Shown here piece after piece: positions 1 to 6,257 of a stretch of 13,179 nt of DNA. Below the pieces are notes generated by a model. That model saw only the letters and a list, made by a program, of their open reading frames with translations, was not told the DNA's origin and did not search any database. Each line of letters opens with the position of its first letter. The first letter of the stretch is position 1. Position numbers and translations under genes: made by a program. Source of the DNA: Candidatus Moraniibacteriota bacterium (lineage in GTDB: Bacteria; Patescibacteriota; Minisyncoccia; Moranbacterales; UBA11712); the NCBI GenBank assembly GCA_003157295.1, contig PMJF01000007.1, positions 1 to 13,179 of the forward strand. Reading direction: 5' to 3'.

Positions 1-91
1 CAAGCTCCGGTGCTCGACGCTATACGCCGCAGTAAAGCTTACTCCGCTCCTCGCTTGCGCCTCGAACTGCACTCAAACGCGTAAGTCCTAT
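1..91. repeat. Dispersed palindromic repeat, copy A (right part only)
   Basis: Positions 1-90 match 8236-8323 almost base for base. The first 25 bases are identical. There is then one extra G at 26, a G/A difference at 46, a short variable block (55-62 against 8289-8295) and a T/A difference at 82. The right end, CGCG(T)AAGTCCTA at 78-90, corresponds to the right terminal inverted repeat of copy B. The left part of the element lies before the window. The block is non-coding and ends eight bases before the ATG of the first glycosyltransferase. Its last bases, TCCTA followed by TAAA, create a TATAAA hexamer at 89-94 that could act as a -10 box. The family is not one I can name; a MITE- or REP-like element is the best description. 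Confidence 0.8.
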
Positions 92-98
92 AAAATAA

Positions 99-1214
99 AT
101 GAAAATCGGCATTGACGCTTCACGTGCGTTTCAAAAACAAAAAACCGGAATAGAAGAATATTCTTATCAAGTGATAAAAAATATTCGAAATTATCTGCGA
201 GACGAGCAGGTAATTTTGTATTTAAATCCGGCGATCAACACTCGGCCTGATTTTGATCTGCCTTCCAATTGGAAAATAAAATATTTACGTTCGCCGATAT
301 TTTGGACCCAGGTTCGATTGTCGCTTGAAATGATCTTTCATCCGGTGGACAGGCTGTTCGTTCCGGCGCATACAGTGCCCCTGATCCATTCCAAAAAAAC
401 CATCGTCACGATTCATGGGCTGGAATATGAATATTGCCCCAAGGCCTATTCTTTCTGGCAGAGATTTTATATGCGGCGGGTGATCAAAAATTCTTGCCGG
501 TGGGCAAAGAGAATCATTGCGGTGAGCGAGAATACAAAGAAGGATTTGATGCAGTTATACAAGGTGCCGGAGATGAAGATTGAGGTGATTTATGAGGGAT
601 ACAACGATGACAATTCCAAATTCCAAATTTCTCCCCCTACGGGGGACCACCCGCAGGGTGGCAATTTCCAAAAAATTTCCAAACCGTATTTTTTATTTAT
701 AGGAAGATTGGAAGAGAGGAAAAATATTTGCGGTATAGTTGATGCTTTTGAGATATTGAAAAACAAATATAACATTTCTCACAAATTGGTATTGGCTGGT
801 AAGCTTGGATATGGGAAAGATGATATCAAAATTAAAATAGAAGATAGTAAATATAAGGATGAAATAATTTTGCCTGGATATGTTGATGACGAAGAGAAGT
901 TTGAACTGATGAAAAACGCGGATGTGTTTTTGTTCCCGACCTTTTATGAAGGATTTGGGTTGCCAATCATTGAGGCGCAAAGCGTGGGAGCGCCGGTGGT
1001 GACCTCGAATGTTTCCTCGATGCCGGAAGTGTCGGGGGAGGGGGCAATTTTGGTCGATCCAAAGAACAACGAAAAGATAGCCGAAGCGGTCTATAAACTG
1101 ATTTCGAACGAAAGCTATAAAAATGATATAATAAAAAAAGGATATGAGAATGTGAAAAGGTTTTCTTGGGTAAAGTGTGCGGGGGAGATTTCAAATATGA
1201 TAAGAATATGTTAA
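99..1214 (+). CDS. GT4-family glycosyltransferase (MtfB-like)
   Basis: A 371-residue GT-B fold glycosyltransferase, expected to move a sugar from a nucleotide-sugar donor onto a lipid-linked or surface glycan at the inner membrane face. The N-terminal acceptor domain opens with MKIGIDAS and a TGIEEY glycine loop (16-21), typical of the MtfB-like GT4 branch, and has VTIHGLE near 103-109. The donor domain begins at PYFLFIGRLEERKN (196-209). It carries the E-x7-E signature EGFGLPIIE (284-292) and ends in a C-terminal helix near FSWVKCA. The linker at about 171-193 holds a low-complexity insert encoded by two tandem DNA hairpins. The ATG at 99 is the natural start, since the protein begins at the first beta strand; no Shine-Dalgarno is seen. 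The stop overlaps the next gene's start by 7 bases, so the two glycosyltransferases are probably co-translated. Donor and acceptor cannot be told from sequence; mannosyl transfer is known for MtfB relatives. Confidence 0.85.
   Translation: MKIGIDASRAFQKQKTGIEEYSYQVIKNIRNYLRDEQVILYLNPAINTRPDFDLPSNWKIKYLRSPIFWTQVRLSLEMIFHPVDRLFVPAHTVPLIHSKKTIVTIHGLEYEYCPKAYSFWQRFYMRRVIKNSCRWAKRIIAVSENTKKDLMQLYKVPEMKIEVIYEGYNDDNSKFQISPPTGDHPQGGNFQKISKPYFLFIGRLEERKNICGIVDAFEILKNKYNISHKLVLAGKLGYGKDDIKIKIEDSKYKDEIILPGYVDDEEKFELMKNADVFLFPTFYEGFGLPIIEAQSVGAPVVTSNVSSMPEVSGEGAILVDPKNNEKIAEAVYKLISNESYKNDIIKKGYENVKRFSWVKCAGEISNMIRIC
632..662 (+). repeat. Tandem double-hairpin insert inside the glycosyltransferase gene
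   Basis: Two perfect small hairpins lie side by side: CCCCC (633-637), loop TAC, GGGGG (641-645); then CCACCC (647-652), loop GCA, GGGTGG (656-661). They are GC-rich in an otherwise AT-rich stretch and are flanked by AATTTC on both sides (626-631 and 663-668) and by TTCCAAA words. They are translated in frame as SPPTGDHPQGG (178-188) in the linker between the two GT-B domains, where an insertion would be tolerated. The arrangement recalls the in-frame palindromic elements of Rickettsia, by analogy only. Confidence 0.6.
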
Positions 1215-2362
1215 AAAATATCAAAATTGCCCTCGTCCATGATTTTTTGAACCAATACGGCGGGGCAGAGAGGGTTCTTGAGGCGCTGCACGAGATGTTT
1301 CCCGAAGCGCCGATCTTTACGTTGCTTTATGACAAGGAAAAAATGCGGGGGAAATTTGAGGACGCGGATGTCCGAGTTTCGTTTCTGCGCAAATTTCCGA
1401 AATTTCTGCAAAAAAGGCACAGGTGGCTGCTGCCTTTCATGCCAACGGCTCCCGAGACTTTCAATTTGCGCGAATATGACCTGGTCATTTCTTCTTCGAG
1501 CGCTTTCGCGAAAGGGATCGTTGTGAAGCCGAAAACGCTGCATATTTGCTATTGTCACAGCCCGATGCGCTACGTCTGGGACTGGAACGAAAAATATCTG
1601 GTCGAACAAGGACTCCGAAAAAGCAGAAAACTTTTCGGAAGAATGCTTCTGAATTATGTCCGGCTGTGGGATCAAGTTGCCTCCCACAGAGTGGACCATT
1701 TTATCGCCAATTCCAAAACGACCCAGGCGCGGATCAAAAAATATTATCGGCGCGACAGCGTTGTGGTCTGTCCGCCGGTGGAAGTTGGAAGCGCGGAGGC
1801 TGAACAGCATTCTCTTGAGGCAGGCGATTCGGTGTCTCCCGAAAAATATTTTCTTATCGTTTCCCGCCTTGCGCCGTACAAAAAGATCGAGATCGCCATC
1901 GAAGCGATGAACAAACTGAATTTGCCGCTGGTCATTGTCGGGGAAGGATCGGATAAATATCTGAAACATCTCAAAAAAATTGCCGGACCGAAGACGAAAT
2001 TTGCCGGATGGAAAAGCGATGAAGAGCTGAAAAAGTGTTATAAGCAGGCTCGGGCGTTTCTTTTTCCGGGCGAAGACGATTTTGGAATAACGCCGGTGGA
2101 AGCGATGGCAGAGGGAACGCCGGTGCTGGCGCTTCGGAAAGGAGGAGCGACTGAAACTGTCGTTGAGGGCGAGACGGGAGAATTTTTCAATGATCCGACA
2201 ATTGAGTCTCTGGCCGATGGGGCAAGAAGACTCATGGAAAATGAAAAGGGATATGACAGAGAAAAAATAAAGCATCAGGCTGGAAAATTTTCGAAAGATA
2301 TTTTTGTGGAAAATATGAAAAAAGAAATATTAAGGATCATCGAGATTCATGGCGAAGAATAA
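1208..2362 (+). CDS. GT4-family glycosyltransferase (WbaZ-like)
   Basis: A 384-residue GT-B glycosyltransferase. The N-terminus (IKIALVHDFLNQYGGAERVLEAL, given here as its key parts VHDFL and GGAE), the motif CYCHSPMRYVWD (114-125) and the donor-domain signature EDDFGITPVE (289-298) are those of the WbaZ-like GT4 branch, whose Salmonella namesake is an O-antigen mannosyltransferase. A mannosyl or similar transfer in surface polysaccharide assembly is therefore likely but unproven. The frame can be opened from a TTG at 1166. I chose the ATG at 1208 because residues before it are not part of the family's first beta strand and because ATG 1208 overlaps the upstream stop (TAA 1212-1214), a usual translational coupling arrangement. 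Base use is more GC-rich than the middle of the upstream gene. Together the two genes look like the end of a polysaccharide gene cluster extending upstream of the window. Confidence 0.88.
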   Translation: MLKNIKIALVHDFLNQYGGAERVLEALHEMFPEAPIFTLLYDKEKMRGKFEDADVRVSFLRKFPKFLQKRHRWLLPFMPTAPETFNLREYDLVISSSSAFAKGIVVKPKTLHICYCHSPMRYVWDWNEKYLVEQGLRKSRKLFGRMLLNYVRLWDQVASHRVDHFIANSKTTQARIKKYYRRDSVVVCPPVEVGSAEAEQHSLEAGDSVSPEKYFLIVSRLAPYKKIEIAIEAMNKLNLPLVIVGEGSDKYLKHLKKIAGPKTKFAGWKSDEELKKCYKQARAFLFPGEDDFGITPVEAMAEGTPVLALRKGGATETVVEGETGEFFNDPTIESLADGARRLMENEKGYDREKIKHQAGKFSKDIFVENMKKEILRIIEIHGEE

Positions 2363-2393
2363 TATCTTTTACATCGAATTTAGCAGATAATTT

Positions 2394-3224
2394 ATGGATT
2401 CGTTTAGTTCCAGAATAAAAAAATATCTTGATCGCCTGGCGGATTCCCAGAAGAGTCCGAACTCTTTTCTGTTCATCGGTCCCGAAGGAACCGGGAAAAA
2501 AGAGGCGGCTATTTATTTCATCTCAAAACTGGCCGGAAAAGACGGCGACGCCGGATTCAGGAAGAGGCTGGAAGACAAGGTCCATCCGGATGTAGTTATC
2601 ATTGAGCCGGAAACGGAAGAAAAAAAAGGCAAGAAGCGCGAAAAGGAAATCGGCATCTCTCAGGTGAAGGACGCGCGCGAGCGCTTGAAATTTTTCCCCT
2701 ACGAGCTCAAGAAAAAATTCTGCCTTATTAGAAATGCCAATCGCTTGAACCGAGAAGCTTCGAACGCCCTGCTCAAGGTCTTGGAAGAGCCGTCGAAAGA
2801 CACCTTTTTTATCTTGCTTTCCTCCAATCTCGACTCCTTGCTTCCGACCATTCAATCTCGTTGCGCGATTCTTCGTTTTCCTCAAATTGATCTTCCGAGA
2901 TGGAATGAAGAGAATCGCGATAAATTGAGAAAAATATTCACGGAAGAAGTTTATCAGCGGTTTGAATATGTCGAAGAAAAGTCAAAAGACAGAAACGAGA
3001 TGATCTCGATTCTGGAAGATTGGGAAATGTTGACGGGTGAGAGCATCAGGAAAATAATGTCGGAAAGCCGAAGCGGTGATCTGGAAGCGAGAGCTCGGCA
3101 GCCGATCCAAAGGCTTTTGTTTTTTCTCGATAATCTGAGGGAAACAACAAATAGGCTCCGGGAAACCAATGCCAATCCCCGCACGGCCTGTGAGAAGCTG
3201 GCGCTCGATATGGAATGGAAGTAA
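2394..3224 (+). CDS. holB: DNA polymerase III delta' subunit (clamp loader)
   Basis: A 276-residue AAA+ family clamp-loader subunit, expected to join DnaX and delta in loading the beta clamp on DNA. Visible features are a P-loop-like GPEGTGKK (29-36), the ISQVKDAR helix (88-95), the Walker-B-region motif LIRNANRLNREASNALLKVLEEP (the core NALLKVLEEP at 124-133) and the sensor-1 SRC motif QSRC (154-157). The first half aligns in order with DnaX/HolB proteins. The four-cysteine zinc module that many delta'/DnaX proteins carry between the P-loop and the HPDV strand is absent; that interval is only a short charged stretch. The protein is shorter than E. coli delta' (334 aa), with a reduced C-terminal collar. 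DnaX (gamma/tau) would be longer, so delta' is the better call. The ATG at 2394 follows a 31-bp gap with no clear Shine-Dalgarno. Confidence 0.87.
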   Translation: MDSFSSRIKKYLDRLADSQKSPNSFLFIGPEGTGKKEAAIYFISKLAGKDGDAGFRKRLEDKVHPDVVIIEPETEEKKGKKREKEIGISQVKDARERLKFFPYELKKKFCLIRNANRLNREASNALLKVLEEPSKDTFFILLSSNLDSLLPTIQSRCAILRFPQIDLPRWNEENRDKLRKIFTEEVYQRFEYVEEKSKDRNEMISILEDWEMLTGESIRKIMSESRSGDLEARARQPIQRLLFFLDNLRETTNRLRETNANPRTACEKLALDMEWK

Positions 3225-3250
3225 GGCGCCTTTAGTCTGTAAGCGCTTTA
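3221..3250. promoter_or_regulatory. Twin near-palindromes upstream of the lipoprotein promoter
   Basis: GTAAGGCGCCTTTA (3221-3234) and GTAAGCGCTTTA (3239-3250) are two versions of one word, each centred on a perfect palindrome (AAGGCGCCTT at 3223-3232, AAGCGCTT at 3241-3248). Their starts are 18 bases apart. The second abuts the -10 box at 3254-3259. This could be a dimeric repressor operator; neither forms a terminator, as there is no T-run. The first copy begins on the holB stop codon. Confidence 0.4.
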
Positions 3251-3259
3251 TGATATAAT
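3251..3259 (+). promoter_or_regulatory. Extended -10 promoter for the lipoprotein gene
   Basis: TGATATAAT is a perfect extended -10 element (TGnTATAAT, hexamer at 3254-3259). At the standard 17-bp distance upstream there is only TTTAGT (3231-3236), a poor -35, which fits the extended -10 class. Only six A residues separate the hexamer from the ATG at 3266, so the transcription start would fall on or next to the start codon. Confidence 0.6.
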
Positions 3260-3265
3260 AAAAAA

Positions 3266-4330
3266 ATGAGGTACGTGAAGATTGCTTCAATTGTTTTCGC
3301 CTTTGTTTTTCTCGCCGGCTGTTCTTTCAGCTCAAACGGGAACGATGGAGGAATGTATAGATCCGATGACGGCGGGAAAACTTTTTCGCCCAAGGACAGT
3401 ATTAATCAGAGCGGAAAGCCCGGAAGCATCAGCGGAGTGGATGTTTTGAGCATCGCTGTCAATTCGCAAAACGGCGATGAGGTTTATATCGGCACCAAAG
3501 CCAGCGGGATACTGAAGACAACCGACGCGGGAGAAAATTGGCAATCTCTCAAGGTTTCCGAACTTATTCCGGAGAAAGTATATGCCGTGGCGATTGACCA
3601 AAATGATCCGAAAATTGTGTATGCCACAGCGCTTGAAGGAAAAAGAGCCATGATAGTCAAGTCGGAAGACGCGGGCGTAAGCTGGAAACCAGTTTATACC
3701 GAGCCAACGGATGGATCGCTCGTTCTCTGTCTTGCGCTTGATCCTCAAAACCCGCAGAATATTTATGCGGGAACGGATCAGGGGCAAATATTTTTTTCCG
3801 AAAACGGAGGAGAGACCTGGCGCAGCTTGTATTGGCCCGAGAACAAGCAGGCGGTTTATAAGATCGCCGTAGATCGCTTCAATTCCCAACTGGTTTATTT
3901 TGCCATTTTCCAGAGCGGAATGCTGCGGACAAAAGACGGAGGGAAGACCTTTGAAAAACTTGGAGACAATATGCCTTTTTCGGAACGCAAACTTCTTCAA
4001 AATCCGACGGCTTTAACAACGGATCCTTATCGGCCAGAATGGATTTATGCCGGGACATCGGAAGGCCTCTTGAGAAGCAAGGACAGCGGAGACAGCTGGG
4101 AAACGGTCAAGACACTGAACAAATCGCAAGAGGAGGCCATTCGATCGATCGCCATCAATCCCCAAAATTCGGAAGAGATTGTCTATGCGGTTTCGAAAGC
4201 TTTTTATAAATCAAACGACGGAGGAGCCAATTGGAGCACTGTCCAAATCATCTCCAATCGCTCGCTCGAAGTGGTGGCCTACGATCAGAATAAGCCGGAG
4301 GTTATATATGCCGGTTTGAACAGCAGATAA
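3266..4330 (+). CDS. Asp-box (BNR) beta-propeller lipoprotein
   Basis: A 354-residue secreted lipoprotein of unknown specific function. Residues 1-19 are a lipoprotein signal peptide with lipobox LAGC (Cys19 lipidated), so the mature protein should be anchored on the outer face of the membrane. The remainder is a beta-propeller built from seven Asp-box repeats of the S/T-x-D-x-G-x-x-W/F type: near 33-40, 86-92, 133-140, 178-185, 222-229, 271-278 and 316-323, spaced about 45-50 residues. Each is preceded by a strand like NPQNIYAGT or PEWIYAGTSEG. This pattern is shared by YCF48/HCF136-like photosystem II assembly factors, sortilin Vps10 domains and sialidases. There is no photosynthesis context and no sialidase Arg triad is evident, so I would not assign enzyme activity; binding of a protein or glycan at the surface is the reasonable guess. 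It sits between holB and frr, with its own promoter. Confidence 0.85.
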   Translation: MRYVKIASIVFAFVFLAGCSFSSNGNDGGMYRSDDGGKTFSPKDSINQSGKPGSISGVDVLSIAVNSQNGDEVYIGTKASGILKTTDAGENWQSLKVSELIPEKVYAVAIDQNDPKIVYATALEGKRAMIVKSEDAGVSWKPVYTEPTDGSLVLCLALDPQNPQNIYAGTDQGQIFFSENGGETWRSLYWPENKQAVYKIAVDRFNSQLVYFAIFQSGMLRTKDGGKTFEKLGDNMPFSERKLLQNPTALTTDPYRPEWIYAGTSEGLLRSKDSGDSWETVKTLNKSQEEAIRSIAINPQNSEEIVYAVSKAFYKSNDGGANWSTVQIISNRSLEVVAYDQNKPEVIYAGLNSR

Positions 4331-4357
4331 AACATATAACATATAACATATAACATA
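4331..4357. repeat. Heptamer tandem repeat in the frr leader
   Basis: AACATAT is repeated three full times plus six bases of a fourth, filling almost all of the gap between the lipoprotein stop (4328-4330) and the frr ATG (4360). It places TATAAC hexamers at 4335-4340, 4342-4347 and 4349-4354, each resembling a -10 box. The last ends five bases before the ATG. No Shine-Dalgarno is present. Confidence 0.85.
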
Positions 4358-4359
4358 AT

Positions 4360-4917
4360 ATGCTAGAACAAATTATCTCGAAGACCAAACCAGCGATGGA
4401 AAAAGCGATTGAGCGCTTCAAGGAAGAAATTGGAAAATTGCGGACGGGACGAGCTAATCCGTCCATGGTGGAAAATTTGACGGTGGATTATTACGGGTCC
4501 AAAAGCCCGCTCAAACAGATAGCGAGTATAAACATTCCCGAACCGCGTTTGATCGTGATCGCGCCGTGGAGCAAGGATAATCTGGTGGACATCGAAAAAG
4601 CGATCAACGAAGCCCAGCTGGGCTTCAATCCGACAAATGATGGGCAGGTCATTCGCATTGCCATTCCCGCGCTCAATGAAGAACGCCGAACGGACCTTGT
4701 GAAAGTTCTTGGAAAATACGCAGAAGTCGCTCGGGTGGCGGTGAGGCAAGCGCGCGAAGAGGCTTGGGATGAAATCCAGGAAATGGTGAAGGAGGGCCAA
4801 TTGGGCGAGGACAGCAAATTTTCCGGAAAAGAAAAATTGCAAAAAATCGTGGACGAATATAACGGGAAGATCGAAGAAGTGAGAGAGAAGAAAGAAAAAG
4901 AAGTTATGGAGATTTAG
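4360..4917 (+). CDS. frr: Ribosome recycling factor
   Basis: A 185-residue protein of exactly the usual RRF length. It splits post-termination ribosomes together with EF-G in the cytoplasm. Family hallmarks seen: the N-terminal helix ending in KLRTGRANPSMVENLTVDYYG (key part RTGRANP, 28-34), the domain II segment SINIPEPRLIVIAPWSK (57-73), the NPTNDGQVIRI strand (90-100), EERRTDLVK (107-115) and the arginine-rich helix ARVAVRQAREEAWDEI (124-139). The charged C-terminal helix is complete. The ATG at 4360 is the only sensible start and directly follows a tandem repeat. It lies 21 bp before rseP, an association common in bacteria, though the uppS, cdsA and dxr genes often found between them are absent. 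Confidence 0.97.
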   Translation: MLEQIISKTKPAMEKAIERFKEEIGKLRTGRANPSMVENLTVDYYGSKSPLKQIASINIPEPRLIVIAPWSKDNLVDIEKAINEAQLGFNPTNDGQVIRIAIPALNEERRTDLVKVLGKYAEVARVAVRQAREEAWDEIQEMVKEGQLGEDSKFSGKEKLQKIVDEYNGKIEEVREKKEKEVMEI

Positions 4918-4938
4918 AAATTAGACATTTTTTTAATT

Positions 4939-6105
4939 ATGTTTACAGTCCTAGTTTTTGTTATTGTCCTTGGAATATTGGTTTTCGTCCACGAGTTGGG
5001 CCACTTTATCGTGGCGCGAAGAAACGGGGTGAGGGCGGAGGAGTTTGGGTTTGGATTTCCACCTCGCCTTTTTGGCTTTTTTTGGAGCGAACAAAACAAA
5101 AAGTGGAAATTTGTCCGCGGGAGCCGCGAGGTTAAGACAAAAAACACTCTCTATTCCCTCAATTGGATTCCTTTGGGCGGATTTGTGAAAATCAAAGGAG
5201 AGGACGGCGAAGAAAAAAATGATCCCCAGAGTTTTTCCGGAAAACCGGCTTATTCCCGTATTCGTATTTTAGCCGCCGGCGTTATCATGAATTTTATTTT
5301 GGCGATGGCGCTTTTCTCGCTGGCTTTTTTCATTGGCGTTCCCCAAGTGGTCGAAGAGGGATCCGGAGGCAAAACCAAGGATCAAAAAATACAAGTTATG
5401 GAAGTGGCGAAAAATTCTCCCGCCGAAAATATGGGCATCAAAATGGGAGATGAATTGGCGGGCGGGAAAGATTCGGTTGCGGGGGAAATTATCAAGTTCC
5501 AGAACCTGAAAGAGGTCCAAAGCTTTATTAATGATCGAAAAGGCCAGGAGATCAGGCTCGAAATAAAGAGGGGAAGCGAGCCGCTGGAGCTCACTGGAAC
5601 GCCCCGGACGGATTCACCAAACGGGCAGGGAGCTCTTGGGATCAGCTATGTCGAAACGGCGCAAGTTTCCTATCCGTGGTATCGGGCGATATATGAAGGA
5701 GTAACTTACGCTTTTCGGGTCGCTTGGCTCATTATTTCCACTTTCGCAATGATAATCTGGCGCCTCATTGTCAGGCAGCCGGCCGGACTTGATGTTTCCG
5801 GTCCGGTGGGGATCGCGGTGCTCACAGGCCAGGTGGCGAAGCTGGGCTTTGTCTATATTTTGCAATTCACGGCCATGCTCTCTATTAATTTAGCCATCAT
5901 CAATGCTTTTCCCATTCCGGCGCTCGACGGCGGACGGATACTCTTTATACTTATCGAAAAGATCAAAGGTTCTCCCGTGAGCCAGCGCTTTGAACAGCGC
6001 GCCCATAACATCGGGTTTGCGCTTCTTATCTCTCTCATGGTTTTTGTCACGGCGAGGGATCTCATAAGGCTGGATCTGATCGAAAAGATCAAGACAATTT
6101 TCTAA
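4939..6105 (+). CDS. rseP: Site-2 intramembrane metalloprotease RseP
   Basis: A 388-residue polytopic membrane zinc protease (M50 family), which cleaves membrane-bound anti-sigma factors or signal-peptide remnants within the membrane. The first membrane segment (about 2-17) leads into the zinc motif HELGH (18-22). The second segment is near 109-132. A single PDZ domain covers about 148-220 (core NSPAENMGIKMGDEL). A third segment is around 256-276, and the conserved NAFPIPALDGG (322-332), with the third zinc ligand Asp330, lies in the next one. A final segment follows at about 357-371. The E. coli enzyme has two PDZ domains; one is usual in Gram-positive and CPR relatives. The start is the first ATG, 21 bp after frr, without Shine-Dalgarno. 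It is the last gene before the mreB promoter. Its substrate cannot be predicted; no anti-sigma factor gene lies nearby. Confidence 0.95.
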   Translation: MFTVLVFVIVLGILVFVHELGHFIVARRNGVRAEEFGFGFPPRLFGFFWSEQNKKWKFVRGSREVKTKNTLYSLNWIPLGGFVKIKGEDGEEKNDPQSFSGKPAYSRIRILAAGVIMNFILAMALFSLAFFIGVPQVVEEGSGGKTKDQKIQVMEVAKNSPAENMGIKMGDELAGGKDSVAGEIIKFQNLKEVQSFINDRKGQEIRLEIKRGSEPLELTGTPRTDSPNGQGALGISYVETAQVSYPWYRAIYEGVTYAFRVAWLIISTFAMIIWRLIVRQPAGLDVSGPVGIAVLTGQVAKLGFVYILQFTAMLSINLAIINAFPIPALDGGRILFILIEKIKGSPVSQRFEQRAHNIGFALLISLMVFVTARDLIRLDLIEKIKTIF

Positions 6106-6130
6106 TAAAATTTGAAGTGAAAAAGGAGCT

Positions 6131-6159
6131 TTGACAGGCTTTTTTTTGTCAGGTAAGAT
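6131..6159 (+). promoter_or_regulatory. Sigma-70-type promoter of the mre cluster
   Basis: Perfect -35 TTGACA (6131-6136), a 17-bp spacer and -10 TAAGAT (6154-6159), in the 152-bp gap between rseP and mreB. A start near 6166 gives an mreB leader of about 92 bases. The -35 lies in a short dyad, TGACA (6132-6136) with TGTCA (6147-6151), around a T8 run; it might weakly terminate the upstream transcript or bind a regulator. The rest of the leader is AT-rich with a purine patch (6168-6180) and no recognisable riboswitch. Confidence 0.75.
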
Positions 6160-6257
6160 TAATCAACGGAGAGGGAAAAATAAAAATAAAACGCGGTAAA
6201 ATGATTCACTTAAAGATGGATTTGTCTTTTATTTTGCGTTTAATCTAATCATCGAGC

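Noticed and set aside
1166..1207. TTG at 1166 as start of the second glycosyltransferase
   Set aside because: It would overlap the upstream gene by 49 bases and add 14 polar residues before the first beta strand; ATG 1208 fits the family and gives a short coupling overlap.
1211..2275. Long antisense open frame of 354 codons opposite the WbaZ-like glycosyltransferase
   Set aside because: It lies wholly opposite a gene with clear family motifs, has a Phe/Arg/His-rich composition typical of an antisense shadow, and resembles nothing known. The same holds for the antisense frames at 3332-4000, 4363-4842, 6780-7382, 8142-8756 and 9027-9707.
3266..4330. Sialidase or photosystem II assembly factor
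   Set aside because: Asp boxes are shared by many propellers; no sialidase catalytic Arg triad or photosynthesis genes are visible.
4331..4357. CRISPR-like or origin iteron array
   Set aside because: Seven-base units without spacers cannot be CRISPR, and there is no DnaA box, dnaA gene or replication gene context for an origin.
6131..6152. Terminator after rseP formed by the TGACA/TGTCA dyad with T8
   Set aside because: The stem is only five pairs and the T-run is in the loop instead of after the stem; the promoter reading is much stronger.
6201..6248. Fifteen-codon frame in the mreB leader, a possible leader peptide
   Set aside because: No Shine-Dalgarno, no codon run, no attenuator hairpin, and such a short frame is expected by chance.
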